Below, piece after piece: positions 29,348 through 37,045 of a DNA stretch of 45,000 nucleotides (position 1 is the stretch's first letter; the number at the start of each line of letters is the position of its first letter). Position numbers and translations under genes: made by a program. This DNA comes from Symbiodinium natans (Eukaryota; Sar; Dinophyceae; Suessiales; Symbiodiniaceae). The stretch is taken from assembly GCA_905221605.1 (NCBI GenBank), contig CAJNDS010002123.1, forward strand, positions 35,001 to 80,000. The letters are read 5' to 3'. The notes beneath the pieces are model-generated. The model saw nothing but the letters and a program-made list of their open reading frames with translations, did not search any database and was not told the DNA's origin.

Positions 29348-29597
29348 GTTCCTCTCACGGTTTGCACCTAGTGCACCAGAAACCCTGAGGAACGTTTTGC
29401 CAGGAGGTTCATTCCTCTCATGAGGTACAACCTCTGGTAGCATCCCAAAGAGGATGGTAGCTTAGGAGGAGGTGTTTTTCCTCCCCCTGTACTATAGGGC
29501 CAAGAGGGCCATCAGATGTGCCGGTACAGAGGCACGGTTTTCACAACCCAAACACCAAGAAGGTGGATCGCATTTGTTCGCTCAACTCGGAAAAAAA
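29348..29597 (+). mobile_element. 250-bp A-tailed insertion, SINE-like or introner-like
   Basis: The insert is flanked by a perfect 14-bp duplication. It begins GTTCCTCTC and ends in a run of about 8 A, as after target-primed reverse transcription. It is visibly more GC-rich than the viral element, so it likely came from the host. TAGTGCACCAG (29369-29379) fits the Pol III A-box pattern and GGTTCATTCC (29406-29415) is close to a B box; the spacing is shorter than usual, so tRNA ancestry is tentative. Its GT start and the AG in the second duplication would act as splice sites that restore the gene. Confidence 0.6.
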
Positions 29598-29611
29598 ATA
29601 ACCCTGATAAG
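29598..29611. repeat. Target-site duplication, right copy
   Basis: ATAACCCTGATAAG. The final AG would be the 3' splice site if the insertion is spliced. Confidence 0.85.
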
Positions 29612-29766
29612 AGAACACAAACCTATAATTTCAATGTTTCATCAAGTGTATCGGAAAGTGAAAGTATGAGAACACCTGACGAAGAAGTAAAACAGACACA
29701 AACAGATGAAAGCGAAACTATAGAACAAGACAACAAGAAAGAGAAAGAGGTGAAAGGAAATCAGTA

Positions 29767-30276
29767 ATGAGGAGAATGTATGATGCTATGTTCGGAGAGG
29801 ATGAGTTTAAAGAAGACGCCTCGCCAGAGGCTCGCGAGCTTCGCGACAGAGAAGAAATGCATAATAGAAGGCAACAGATTGAACAGGAAGAGGAAGAGAT
29901 AGAACAAACTGTAAAAAAACAACAAACTGAAGAGAGCGACGATAGTTTACCTATGAATGTTAAAAAATCTTATGAGCCTTCATCATCATCATCAAGTTCT
30001 CGCAGAAGTTCAAGCAGAAGCATTTTAATGCCTGTTGAGGAAGAGGCATTAAGTGAACACATTCATTCCTCGCCTGTTGAAACAGTTCAAAGTTCTGTTC
30101 CGAGTAATCGTACAATTGAATATGTTCCTGACGCTTCGTCAGAAGCCTCGCGAGCTAATCGCGACCCAAGCCCACCGCAAAGTATAATAAGCTCAAGGCG
30201 CTCACAAGAAACCATAGAATACATAAGGAGTAGAAGCAGTTCAAGGCGCTCAAGTGTTCAGTCTGTAAGTTCTTAA
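29767..30276 (+). CDS. Acidic, Ser/Arg-rich low-complexity protein (169 aa)
   Basis: Unknown. It begins MRRMYDAMFGEDEFKEDASP, has a Gln/Glu-rich helix (about 35-65), then poly-Ser and Ser/Arg stretches (SSSSSSRRSSSRS and RSSSRRSSVQSVSS) typical of phosphorylated or RNA/DNA-binding disordered tails. Two GC-rich repeat copies lie in frame at 29815 and 30130, giving DASPEARELRD and DASSEASRANRD. The start overlaps the preceding stop as TAATG. It is the last gene of the rightward virion-type block. Confidence 0.65.
   Translation: MRRMYDAMFGEDEFKEDASPEARELRDREEMHNRRQQIEQEEEEIEQTVKKQQTEESDDSLPMNVKKSYEPSSSSSSSRRSSSRSILMPVEEEALSEHIHSSPVETVQSSVPSNRTIEYVPDASSEASRANRDPSPPQSIISSRRSQETIEYIRSRSSSRRSSVQSVSS
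29815..29847. repeat. GC-rich palindromic repeat in frame (copy B)
   Basis: GACGCCTCGCCAGAGG then CTCGCGAGCTTCGCGAC. It is the approximate reverse complement of the first half of 27571-27633. Confidence 0.65.
30130..30165. repeat. GC-rich palindromic repeat in frame (copy C)
   Basis: GACGCTTCGTCAGAAG then CCTCGCGAGCTAATCGCGAC, the same orientation and reading frame as copy B in the same gene. Confidence 0.65.
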
Positions 30277-30290
30277 CAAAAATTGAAAAA

Positions 30291-30328
30291 TAATTAATGA
30301 TATTATTTAGCTATAATAATATTAATTA
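30291..30328. terminator. Hairpin between convergent genes
   Basis: TAATTAATGATATTAT and ATAATAATATTAATTA pair at 14 of 16 positions with a 6-nt loop. It lies between the stop at 30276 and the opposing stop at 30322-30324. Confidence 0.65.
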
Positions 30329-30601
30329 CTAGGCTTTTTTAAAAGAGCATCTAATAGTTCCTGAGGGCTAGAAAGCTCATTTACATTGATGTTGTCGTCC
30401 TTAATCATCTGCGCTATTGCCTTCTGACGGTAGGCCCGTTTCACCTTCTCCTTCTTGCTTTCTATATACCCCTTCCTGCTGTTTGAGCTTCAAGTAATAC
30501 AACCTGTTGTATATGGCCATCTGCTTTTTGATTTCTTCCATTGTGTAGTCGTCAGGGTTCAAATCCTTAATTACATCGTGATAGATTGAAGTTTTAACCA
30601 T
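30322..30601 (-). pseudogene. Small helical gene broken by a frameshift in a G run
   Basis: The first frame starts MVKTSIYHDVIKDLNPDDYT at 30601 and runs off into low-quality sequence ending at 30401. Another frame gives a natural continuation, KKEKVKRAYRQKAIAQMIKD and then NELSSPQELLDALLKKPSN, to a stop at 30322. The switch point is the CCCC run at 30469-30472 on the + strand, where one base more or less would explain it. The intact product would be about 92 aa, basic and helical. The family is unknown. An early-type promoter element lies upstream. Confidence 0.6.
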
Positions 30602-30650
30602 TATTCCTATTATAACATAATATGTAAATATTCCTTTAAATACCTTAAAC
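30602..30650 (-). promoter_or_regulatory. Early-type promoter element (weak match)
   Basis: On the minus strand GTTTAAGGTATTTAAAGGAAT is followed by an AT-rich spacer to the ATG. It matches the TTTAAAG(A/G)AAT core of the cassette but not the TTCAAGG part. Confidence 0.45.
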
Positions 30651-30689
30651 GCACAGAGAGAAATTATTCAAAATGAAATGATAAGCAAC

Positions 30690-30752
30690 AATTCAAGGAA
30701 AAACCCTTTTAAAGAAATGATAACTATATTAAATTAATATCTAAATCTAAAT
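30690..30752 (+). promoter_or_regulatory. Early-type promoter cassette plus TCTA, before polymerase-helicase
   Basis: AATTCAAGGAAAAACC, CTTTTAAAGAAATG, ATAACTATATTAAATTAATA, then TCTAAATCTAAAT and ATG. It is the only gene with both the early-type cassette and the TCTA signal. Confidence 0.7.
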
Positions 30753-33700
30753 ATGACACGAAAAGCTATACGAAGAAATCTGAGTGCCTTAGAAAGCACA
30801 TTACGAGTAAATAGGAACAGAGTATCAACAGATACCAGAGCCAAAATCAGAAACATCATAAACCTGTATGACGACCGTAAAATAGCACAAGTCACCACCG
30901 CATCTAAGATTATAAACGAGCTGATTAGCGCAACCACGACCAAGGACAAAGCGAAGGCTACGAGAAACTACGACAAGCTCGTAGAGAAACATGAGGAGAA
31001 AGAACCGTTAGGTGTGAGGATGGAAAGAAGCCAGAAGGAGAACACGGAAAGAAGAAAACGAAGCGTCCAACGAAGCTATTCTATTGATGTCTTGTTCTAC
31101 ACCTACGCAAAGGAAGAGGGTAGTAAAACGAAAAAGGCATTTTCAGACAGCAGGGGAGAGCCTCTATACCTACTAACCAGAGAGCCCAAAACAGCCAACA
31201 TTAAAACTACCAAGGGTGTAGAGGACGAGGTCGGCAAGCGGATTATCAAATATGACCACCCCGAGCAGTTTTGGAAAATGACACTTGAGCTACAAAAGGA
31301 CGACGATATTCAGGATTTTCTTTCCAAAAAATATAATATTGATGCCCTTAAGATTTTAAATGCCGTTCCCGTTGATGGCGACGGTGAGAAGTATGACCCG
31401 AAAAATAGAAAACTACGAAACTCCGACAACATAGGCATCTATCACAGGTTCATAGAAACTGAGTTAGACCCCGAATACGAGACCTTCGCCGAAGCCATAC
31501 GGGTCAAGCATTATGTGAAGCACGAGTGCTGGATAAATACCTTAACTGACTTTTATATGGACAGTCTCATGAGCGATAAGAAAAAGAAGCCGATGACGAG
31601 AAAAGCAGTGCTTGAGTTGATAGGAACCACAGAAGATGAATTTAAAACCGTCGGAGCATCAATAGAGGATATGACAAAGGTCTTTAAGGAGTATCGTATA
31701 ACCGCTAGAATATTTGACTACATGGAGAACCTAATTTTTACCTACGACCCTCCTAAAAGAGACCATCATTATAAAACTTTCTATGCTTTAGTGAAAAACG
31801 ACCATATTTATACTATAAATACAGATATAAAAGCATTGCAATGGTTGATGGCGGTAGAGAGAGAGCATAACATCAATGTTAAGGCTTCAAGCGAGTATCA
31901 CATTAATGAGCGAGACGAACCAGTTGAATGTAGAATGATAGACAGTATAAATGACATCAACAAGCACTTAGAAAAAGACGAATACACCATGATTTACAGC
32001 AAAAACAACCTAACAGAACTATATTATGAAAGCAAACAGGCCGGTTATGAACCTTATATAAAATTTACAGCGGGTGTTGTTTCGGAGCTTAATTTCAGGT
32101 TTAAAGTTAGAGTATCAAGGAAGGTGAGTAAAACTATAACATACAAGGTGAAGACACAGAACCTAGTTCCAAATTCTATGGATGGAAGCATAACATTAGA
32201 AGCGGAGAAAGTTTATAACAACATGTCAAAGGCGATGTATAACTTTAATCAGGAGCTGTTTAACCCACTACATAAATCCTATTATAATGAAACCGATATG
32301 GAGATTTTTAAGCAGTGCCACACCATCGCACCGTCGGGTAAAATTCCTGAGGTTCAGTATAGTAGGGACCAAGGGATATATATAAAATATTATTTTCTAT
32401 TTCAGGAGCACTGCGTAGAAATTGATAGAAGTAAGGCTTACACATGGGCGTTTAATCAGATTGTAGATGTGCCGGTCTTCAATCAGTTTGACACCTGGAA
32501 AGCCTACGACTATAATAAGCACGATTTCAATGAATTTGGAGATTTGAGCCTTTTTCTAGTGAGAGCAGTTGATGAGGCGATGATGTTCTTTAATAAGCCC
32601 TATTTGTTAATATATGGTATGTTTTTAAAGCATTTGCATGGAAAATGTCAGATATTGTATTACAAACGCCCATCCCATATATACAAGGTTAATTATAAAA
32701 ATATCACTGATAAATTATGGGAGACCGCCATATCAAATAAACAATTGGAGGATACAAAAATAAAGAAGCTCATAGCAAATGTAAATATTGGACTGCTTGA
32801 GAAAGGCAAGAACAAGGCACAACGCAGTCTCGTTTTTGATACATTAAGCGAAGCTTTATATCATCAAACTATACACGGAGGCAAGATTAACAAAATCAGC
32901 AAGTGGTATGACACAGAACTTGAAGAAATAACACCAGATGTGATAGACAGAATTGTAGAACAAAAGCCGTGCGAATTCTTTGATGATATGGTGGATTGTA
33001 TCATTAAACATGAAGACGATGAAACCAAAACATTCGAGACAAGCTTTAAAGTCCATAACGGCAAACTGTATAACATACACAAGGTAGAAGAAAAAGAAGC
33101 CCACGACAAATATTACACTTTAACCGTGAGCGACACAGCCGAACTAACAAACGGCTTCAAATACATTAAAGAACTGCTTTTACAAATCCATAACTTTAGG
33201 ATGTATGAGGACTATTATAAACTGATTGAGGCGGGGGTTCAAGTCCATTATGTCAAGACAGATGCCTTTCTAATTAAAATTGAGGACTTGAAGAAGGCTA
33301 AGAAGCTACTTAAGTTTTCAAAGCAGATAGGCGGATGGAGAGCAGAGACCAAAAAACCATTTCACGAGCCGTCAGACGATTATGAGATGAAACCCAACGA
33401 ACTAGTAGAAGTTCCGACATTTGAAAATGAAAGGATAATAGTAGAAGATGAGTGGAATGCCGACGCAATATGCAAGCAAATAGTAGAGAAGAACCCTGTA
33501 ATAATTAAGGCTAAATATGCTGGTTCAGGAAAGAGTTATATAGGCGAGTATATGAAGAATTTAGGCTATAATGTCTTGTTTGTATGTCCTACGAACCAAC
33601 TGCTACAAAACACACAAACTGACGCAACGACTAATAACAAATTCTTTGCTATACCTATGGAGAAGGGGGATAGAATGGAAACTTTTGACCACAGTCCCTA

Positions 33701-34775
33701 TAACTGTATAGTATTTGATGAGGTAGGTATGGGAGGAATGTATGTATCAAATAAAATACGGGAATTTGTTAATACACACTCCAAGGACAAAATCATCATA
33801 GCCACCGCGGACGGTAAGCAACTGCCACCAATAAAGGATATGACCAACACACGAGACCACGAGACCTACTTGAATGAATGCATCAACCAAATATTTAAAC
33901 ATAAAATATATCTTAAAATATCCAAGAGACTTAAGAAGAGGAGCGACAGAATAAAACTTAAGAGAATTTATGATGACATCTGGATACACAAACTACCAAT
34001 TGAACAGATTGTGGAGAAATACTTCAAAACAACTGACGATATAATGGCATCTGAACACAACATAGCATACACGAATAAACGGTGCTTGTATGTATCAAAC
34101 ACGATTAGAAAAAATCTGAGCAAGAAGGATAGGTATGAAGTCGGTGAGTATATGATATGTAGGAAATATAAGAAGGATGGGGAGAGCACTTTTAATGTCA
34201 GTTTTAAGTATCAGATTAAGAGCATCGGAGCAGATGGGGTAGTGCTACAGAACATACACACGAACAAATTATATCATACGAGCATAGCTACACTTAATGA
34301 ACATTTTAGGTATGCTTACTGCGCTACATGTCATTCGTCACAGGGTAGTTCAGTTGATAAGTCCATCGCTATACACGAATGGCAGAAGCAACACTTAATA
34401 ACGAGAGAGTGGCTTTATACGAGCATCACAAGGGCTACTGATATTAATAAGGTTATGTTTTACAAATCGGAAGAAAAGGATGATGAATTAAACGAGGCTA
34501 CATTAATGCGATATTTGGAGAATAAGGTTAAGCGCTACAAAATACAAGATTTAAAGGCAGGTAGGAATGTAGAAGATGCCGGGTATATTGATGCTAAGTG
34601 GCTGTATGATAGGATTAATTCAAGGTGTAATAAATGCGGATGCGGGTTTGAATTTGATGTTAAGTGCGGGGAGTTGGTTAGTAATCTAACAGCCCAGAGA
34701 TTGGACAACAACCAGAACCATTGCAAAGATAATTGTATAATTTATTGCACTTATTGTAATTGTAGTGCCAAATGA
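30753..34775 (+). CDS. DNA polymerase B - superfamily 1 helicase fusion protein (1340 aa)
   Basis: The central replication protein. The N-terminal third includes a conserved segment with HECWINTL (Cys at about residue 259) and HIYTINTD of unknown role. Polymerase motif A is seen as EIDRSKAYT (Asp 558), a motif-B-like KKLIANVNIGLL follows, and motif C is HYVKTDAFLI (Asp 837). The helicase part has Walker A AGSGKS (923-928), Walker B FDEVGM (D989, E990), CHSSQGSS and YTSITRA (about 1222), the arginine-finger motif of SF1 (Pif1/RecD-like). A C-terminal Cys cluster starts at about residue 1292 (CNKCGC, later CKDNC, CTYCNC), with an RLDNNQNHCKDN segment like an HNH-type treble clef. The frame is intact over 4 kb. 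The polymerase call rests on three short motifs, so it is less certain than the helicase. Confidence 0.82.
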   Translation: MTRKAIRRNLSALESTLRVNRNRVSTDTRAKIRNIINLYDDRKIAQVTTASKIINELISATTTKDKAKATRNYDKLVEKHEEKEPLGVRMERSQKENTERRKRSVQRSYSIDVLFYTYAKEEGSKTKKAFSDSRGEPLYLLTREPKTANIKTTKGVEDEVGKRIIKYDHPEQFWKMTLELQKDDDIQDFLSKKYNIDALKILNAVPVDGDGEKYDPKNRKLRNSDNIGIYHRFIETELDPEYETFAEAIRVKHYVKHECWINTLTDFYMDSLMSDKKKKPMTRKAVLELIGTTEDEFKTVGASIEDMTKVFKEYRITARIFDYMENLIFTYDPPKRDHHYKTFYALVKNDHIYTINTDIKALQWLMAVEREHNINVKASSEYHINERDEPVECRMIDSINDINKHLEKDEYTMIYSKNNLTELYYESKQAGYEPYIKFTAGVVSELNFRFKVRVSRKVSKTITYKVKTQNLVPNSMDGSITLEAEKVYNNMSKAMYNFNQELFNPLHKSYYNETDMEIFKQCHTIAPSGKIPEVQYSRDQGIYIKYYFLFQEHCVEIDRSKAYTWAFNQIVDVPVFNQFDTWKAYDYNKHDFNEFGDLSLFLVRAVDEAMMFFNKPYLLIYGMFLKHLHGKCQILYYKRPSHIYKVNYKNITDKLWETAISNKQLEDTKIKKLIANVNIGLLEKGKNKAQRSLVFDTLSEALYHQTIHGGKINKISKWYDTELEEITPDVIDRIVEQKPCEFFDDMVDCIIKHEDDETKTFETSFKVHNGKLYNIHKVEEKEAHDKYYTLTVSDTAELTNGFKYIKELLLQIHNFRMYEDYYKLIEAGVQVHYVKTDAFLIKIEDLKKAKKLLKFSKQIGGWRAETKKPFHEPSDDYEMKPNELVEVPTFENERIIVEDEWNADAICKQIVEKNPVIIKAKYAGSGKSYIGEYMKNLGYNVLFVCPTNQLLQNTQTDATTNNKFFAIPMEKGDRMETFDHSPYNCIVFDEVGMGGMYVSNKIREFVNTHSKDKIIIATADGKQLPPIKDMTNTRDHETYLNECINQIFKHKIYLKISKRLKKRSDRIKLKRIYDDIWIHKLPIEQIVEKYFKTTDDIMASEHNIAYTNKRCLYVSNTIRKNLSKKDRYEVGEYMICRKYKKDGESTFNVSFKYQIKSIGADGVVLQNIHTNKLYHTSIATLNEHFRYAYCATCHSSQGSSVDKSIAIHEWQKQHLITREWLYTSITRATDINKVMFYKSEEKDDELNEATLMRYLENKVKRYKIQDLKAGRNVEDAGYIDAKWLYDRINSRCNKCGCGFEFDVKCGELVSNLTAQRLDNNQNHCKDNCIIYCTYCNCSAK

Positions 34776-34807
34776 TGTTGGAAAATTTTAGTATCATCCT
34801 TATTATT

Positions 34808-35725
34808 ATGAGCAACAGTAATAAAGATGATATTATTTCAAGTATTTATTATGATAGGAGCGGATTTGGAAGTATTGCAACGACATACAAAGACAGCCGA
34901 GCAAAAGACAAGACCATAACCTTAGATGATGTTAGGGACTGGTTCAAGAGAAATGTAGAGCAGAAAGCAAAGCCACGAGGTTATAATTCCTTTGTAGCTC
35001 CACATGATGCATTTGAGTTTCAAATGGATTTATTTTTCTTAAGTGATTTAAAAAACCAAAAATTTAAAGTTGCGTTTTTGTTTATTGACACATTTTCCAA
35101 ATATGCTGTTGTAATACCTATTAAATCAAAACAGCCTGAAGATGTAGCAATGGGGATTATAGAAGGTTTAAATAAGATGGGAAAGAAGCCCAAAATGGTA
35201 TATGCCGATATGGAAGGCTCATTTACTTCTAACATAATCAAAGAATATTTTGATAAGGAAGGTATTGAACTGTATTTAACAAGAGGACATGCGCCAGTAG
35301 CAGAGCGGTTTATCAGGACATATAAACAAATGCTTTACAAAAGAATTGAACACGATGAAAAGCAAGGAAAAGAGAATATACAATGGACAGATTATAATTT
35401 TGAAGTCTTGCTGACTTACAATAACAAGATGAAGCATTCCGCAACGAATATGACACCTAAAGAGGCAAGACTACCCAAGAATGAATTAACAGCTAAACTA
35501 CATATGACAGCACACGCAAAAAAGACACGGACATATCCCGAGATTGATATTTCAGACAAGGTGAAAATAGCAAGGAAGAAAGAAGTAGGAGAAAAGGAAC
35601 GAACAAGCAACTGGTCGCAAAACAAATACACCATTGAAAGAATAGAAGAGAAATTAGGGCAAAAATATTATTATGTAGAAGGGAGCAATAGACCATATTT
35701 AAGGCACGAGCTATTAAAGGTTTAA
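34808..35725 (+). CDS. Retroviral-type (rve, DDE) integrase of Polinton type (305 aa)
   Basis: Inserts the element into host DNA and generates the target duplication. The catalytic triad is D74 (FQMDLFFL), D134 (YADMEGSF) and E166 (PVAERFIRTYKQ), with 31 residues between the second Asp and the Glu. The C-terminal end (NWSQNKYTIERIEEKLGQKY, then RHELLKV) matches the SH3-like or chromo-like tail of Polinton and retrotransposon integrases. The frame is open from 34772, overlapping the polymerase stop, but the ATG at 34808 after TTATTATT is the likelier start. The frame is intact. Confidence 0.88.
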   Translation: MSNSNKDDIISSIYYDRSGFGSIATTYKDSRAKDKTITLDDVRDWFKRNVEQKAKPRGYNSFVAPHDAFEFQMDLFFLSDLKNQKFKVAFLFIDTFSKYAVVIPIKSKQPEDVAMGIIEGLNKMGKKPKMVYADMEGSFTSNIIKEYFDKEGIELYLTRGHAPVAERFIRTYKQMLYKRIEHDEKQGKENIQWTDYNFEVLLTYNNKMKHSATNMTPKEARLPKNELTAKLHMTAHAKKTRTYPEIDISDKVKIARKKEVGEKERTSNWSQNKYTIERIEEKLGQKYYYVEGSNRPYLRHELLKV

Positions 35726-35729
35726 GAAC

Positions 35730-35782
35730 AATTCAAGGAAAAATGTTTTAAAGAAATAACAGCTATAAATATTAGTGTGAAA
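35730..35782 (+). promoter_or_regulatory. Early-type promoter cassette for paralogue 3
   Basis: CAATTCAAGGAAAAATG, TTTTAAAGAAATAACAG, CTATAAATATTAG, TGTGAAA, ATG. The leader GTGAAAATG is the same as at 17569 and 18294. Confidence 0.78.
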
Positions 35783-36460
35783 ATGAGTGATACAGAAAGC
35801 GCTACCAGTTCTGATATTCCCAAACATTGCTGTAAGGATGATTTAATGAATAGTCTGAGTTATGTAATGTCACTTGTTAATAACTGCCAAGAATGTAAGA
35901 AAATGCGACTGGGATTAAAAAAACAACTCAAGATTAATTTAAATGATAATGCAACTGCTTCAGTGTGCAATTTCTTTTCCTGTTCAAAGTGCATTAAAAT
36001 AACCTCTGTAATTGAAAATTGTATTGATTGGAAATACTATTCATTAATGGAAATTCAAACATATTATTTTGTTAAGTTTAATCCGTTTCCTTCTTATGAG
36101 TTTATCAAAAATGAAATATTTAAGGGTTTAATTACATATACTGAGTTTGAACATAAAATGTTAAAATGGTTGTATGATAATTTAGATAATGCCGATGTGT
36201 TTTTTGATTTTAAATATTTTCATTGTGGCAAAAACCCCCATAGATTAAATGCATACTATAACATACTAAAAGAAGTCATTTTTTATATTATGGATAATAC
36301 CCACGGAAGTAGTGTTGAAACTCACCACTATTTATATGATTGTGATTTTGGTTTTTCTCTTTTGAATGACATTAATGAATATTGGTTTAATACCGATAGT
36401 GATAGTGATGATGATAGTGATAGTGATAGTGATGGTAGTAGTGTGTATGAATATGAATGA
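35783..36460 (+). CDS. Cys-rich (double CxxC) family protein, paralogue 3 (225 aa)
   Basis: Unknown function. C35-x2-C38 and C67-x2-C70 are 28 residues apart as in paralogue 2, with extra Cys at 16-17 and 62. The C-terminal half is aromatic (AYYNILKEVIFYIMDN) and resembles the same part of the two left-arm members. It ends in an acidic Asp/Ser repeat (DSDSDDDSDSDSDG) encoded by GATAGT repeats. The ATG at 35783 is used, not the GTG at 35777. It lies directly after the integrase and has its own promoter cassette and 3' hairpin. Confidence 0.8.
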   Translation: MSDTESATSSDIPKHCCKDDLMNSLSYVMSLVNNCQECKKMRLGLKKQLKINLNDNATASVCNFFSCSKCIKITSVIENCIDWKYYSLMEIQTYYFVKFNPFPSYEFIKNEIFKGLITYTEFEHKMLKWLYDNLDNADVFFDFKYFHCGKNPHRLNAYYNILKEVIFYIMDNTHGSSVETHHYLYDCDFGFSLLNDINEYWFNTDSDSDDDSDSDSDGSSVYEYE

Positions 36461-36494
36461 TTAATACAATGATATCTTAAAGTATTGTATTAAT
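36460..36494. terminator. Hairpin after paralogue 3
   Basis: ATTAATACAAT and ATTGTATTAAT form an 11-bp stem around a 13-nt loop, starting at the stop codon. Confidence 0.7.
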
Positions 36495-36540
36495 TATTTT
36501 TGTTTATTTTTATAGGTGTCTTTATGTGTTGCTTCTGAGC

Positions 36541-36950
36541 AAACTCTAGGAGTTTATGGGCAAACTCTAGGAGTTTGTGGGCAAACTCTAGGAGTTTGTG
36601 GGCAAACTCTAGGAGTTTGTGGGCAAACTCTAGGAGTTTGTGGGCAAACTCTAGGAGTTTGTGGGCAAACTCTAGGAGTTTGTGGGCAAACTCTAGGAGT
36701 TTGTGGGCAAACTCTAGGAGTTTGTGGGCAAACTCTAGGAGTTTGTGGGCAAACTCTAGGAGTTTGTGGGCAAACTCTAGGAGTTTGTGGGCAAACTCTA
36801 GGAGTTTGTGGGCAAACTCTAGGAGTTTGTGGGCAAACTCTAGGAGTTTGTGGGCAAACTCTAGGAGTTTGTGGGCAAACTCTAGGAGTTTGTGGGCAAA
36901 CTCTAGGAGTTTGTGGGCAAACTCTAGGAGTTTGTGGGCAAACTCTGAGG
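36541..36950. repeat. 21-bp minisatellite, about 20 copies
   Basis: The unit has the core AAACTCTAGGAGTTT plus GTGGGC, repeated every 21 bases from 36541 to 36940; the last copy is partial and the first has one change (TTTATGGG). The core is itself an inverted repeat (AAACTC-TAG-GAGTTT), so each unit can form a hairpin. Near identity of the copies implies recent expansion. The two long ORFs across it are artefacts of a period divisible by three. Confidence 0.97.
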
Positions 36951-37045
36951 GGTTGAAACCTAACCCTAGGGGGTTTAACCCGAGGGGGTTTGAAAGCTAA
37001 CCCTGGGGGGTTTGAAAGCTAACCCTAGGGGGTTTAATCCTCACG
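36951..37045. repeat. Degenerate tandem repeat with telomere-like words
   Basis: Four related units of about 20-26 bases containing GGGGGTTTGAAAGC and TAACCCTAGGGGGTTT. They run up to the promoter cassette of the 37105 gene, whose GGTTTGAACC start looks like the last unit. Confidence 0.75.

Larger units (their letters stand above)
29162..29767 (+). pseudogene. LKLRPT-motif protein interrupted by a 250-bp insertion (possible intron)
   Basis: The gene starts MLKLRPTFEQIEREARTHRL at 29162 and reads to NDNPDK at 29347. A foreign segment then brings a stop at 29369-29371. After the insertion the frame resumes RTQTYNFNVSSSVSESESM to a stop at 29765-29767. Removing 29348-29611 (GT...AG) leaves 342 bases, 113 codons plus stop, joined K-R with no frame change. 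The N-terminal motif is shared with the 28121 gene. The C-terminal part is Ser/Glu/Lys-rich. TCTA is at 29147-29150. The TAATG at the end overlaps the start of the next gene. Confidence 0.65.

Noticed and set aside
32856-33109. Antisense ORFs of 80 aa or so within the polymerase-helicase and integrase genes
   Set aside because: Shadows of long, intact sense frames with recognisable motifs.
33229-33246. tRNA B-box-like GGGGGTTCAAGTCC
   Set aside because: Lies inside the polymerase frame (EAGVQVHY) with no A box or cloverleaf.
36516-37000. Two overlapping repetitive ORFs (QTLGVCG and ANSRSLW repeats)
   Set aside because: They arise only because the 21-bp minisatellite period is a multiple of three, so several frames stay open. 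There is no promoter or other coding evidence.
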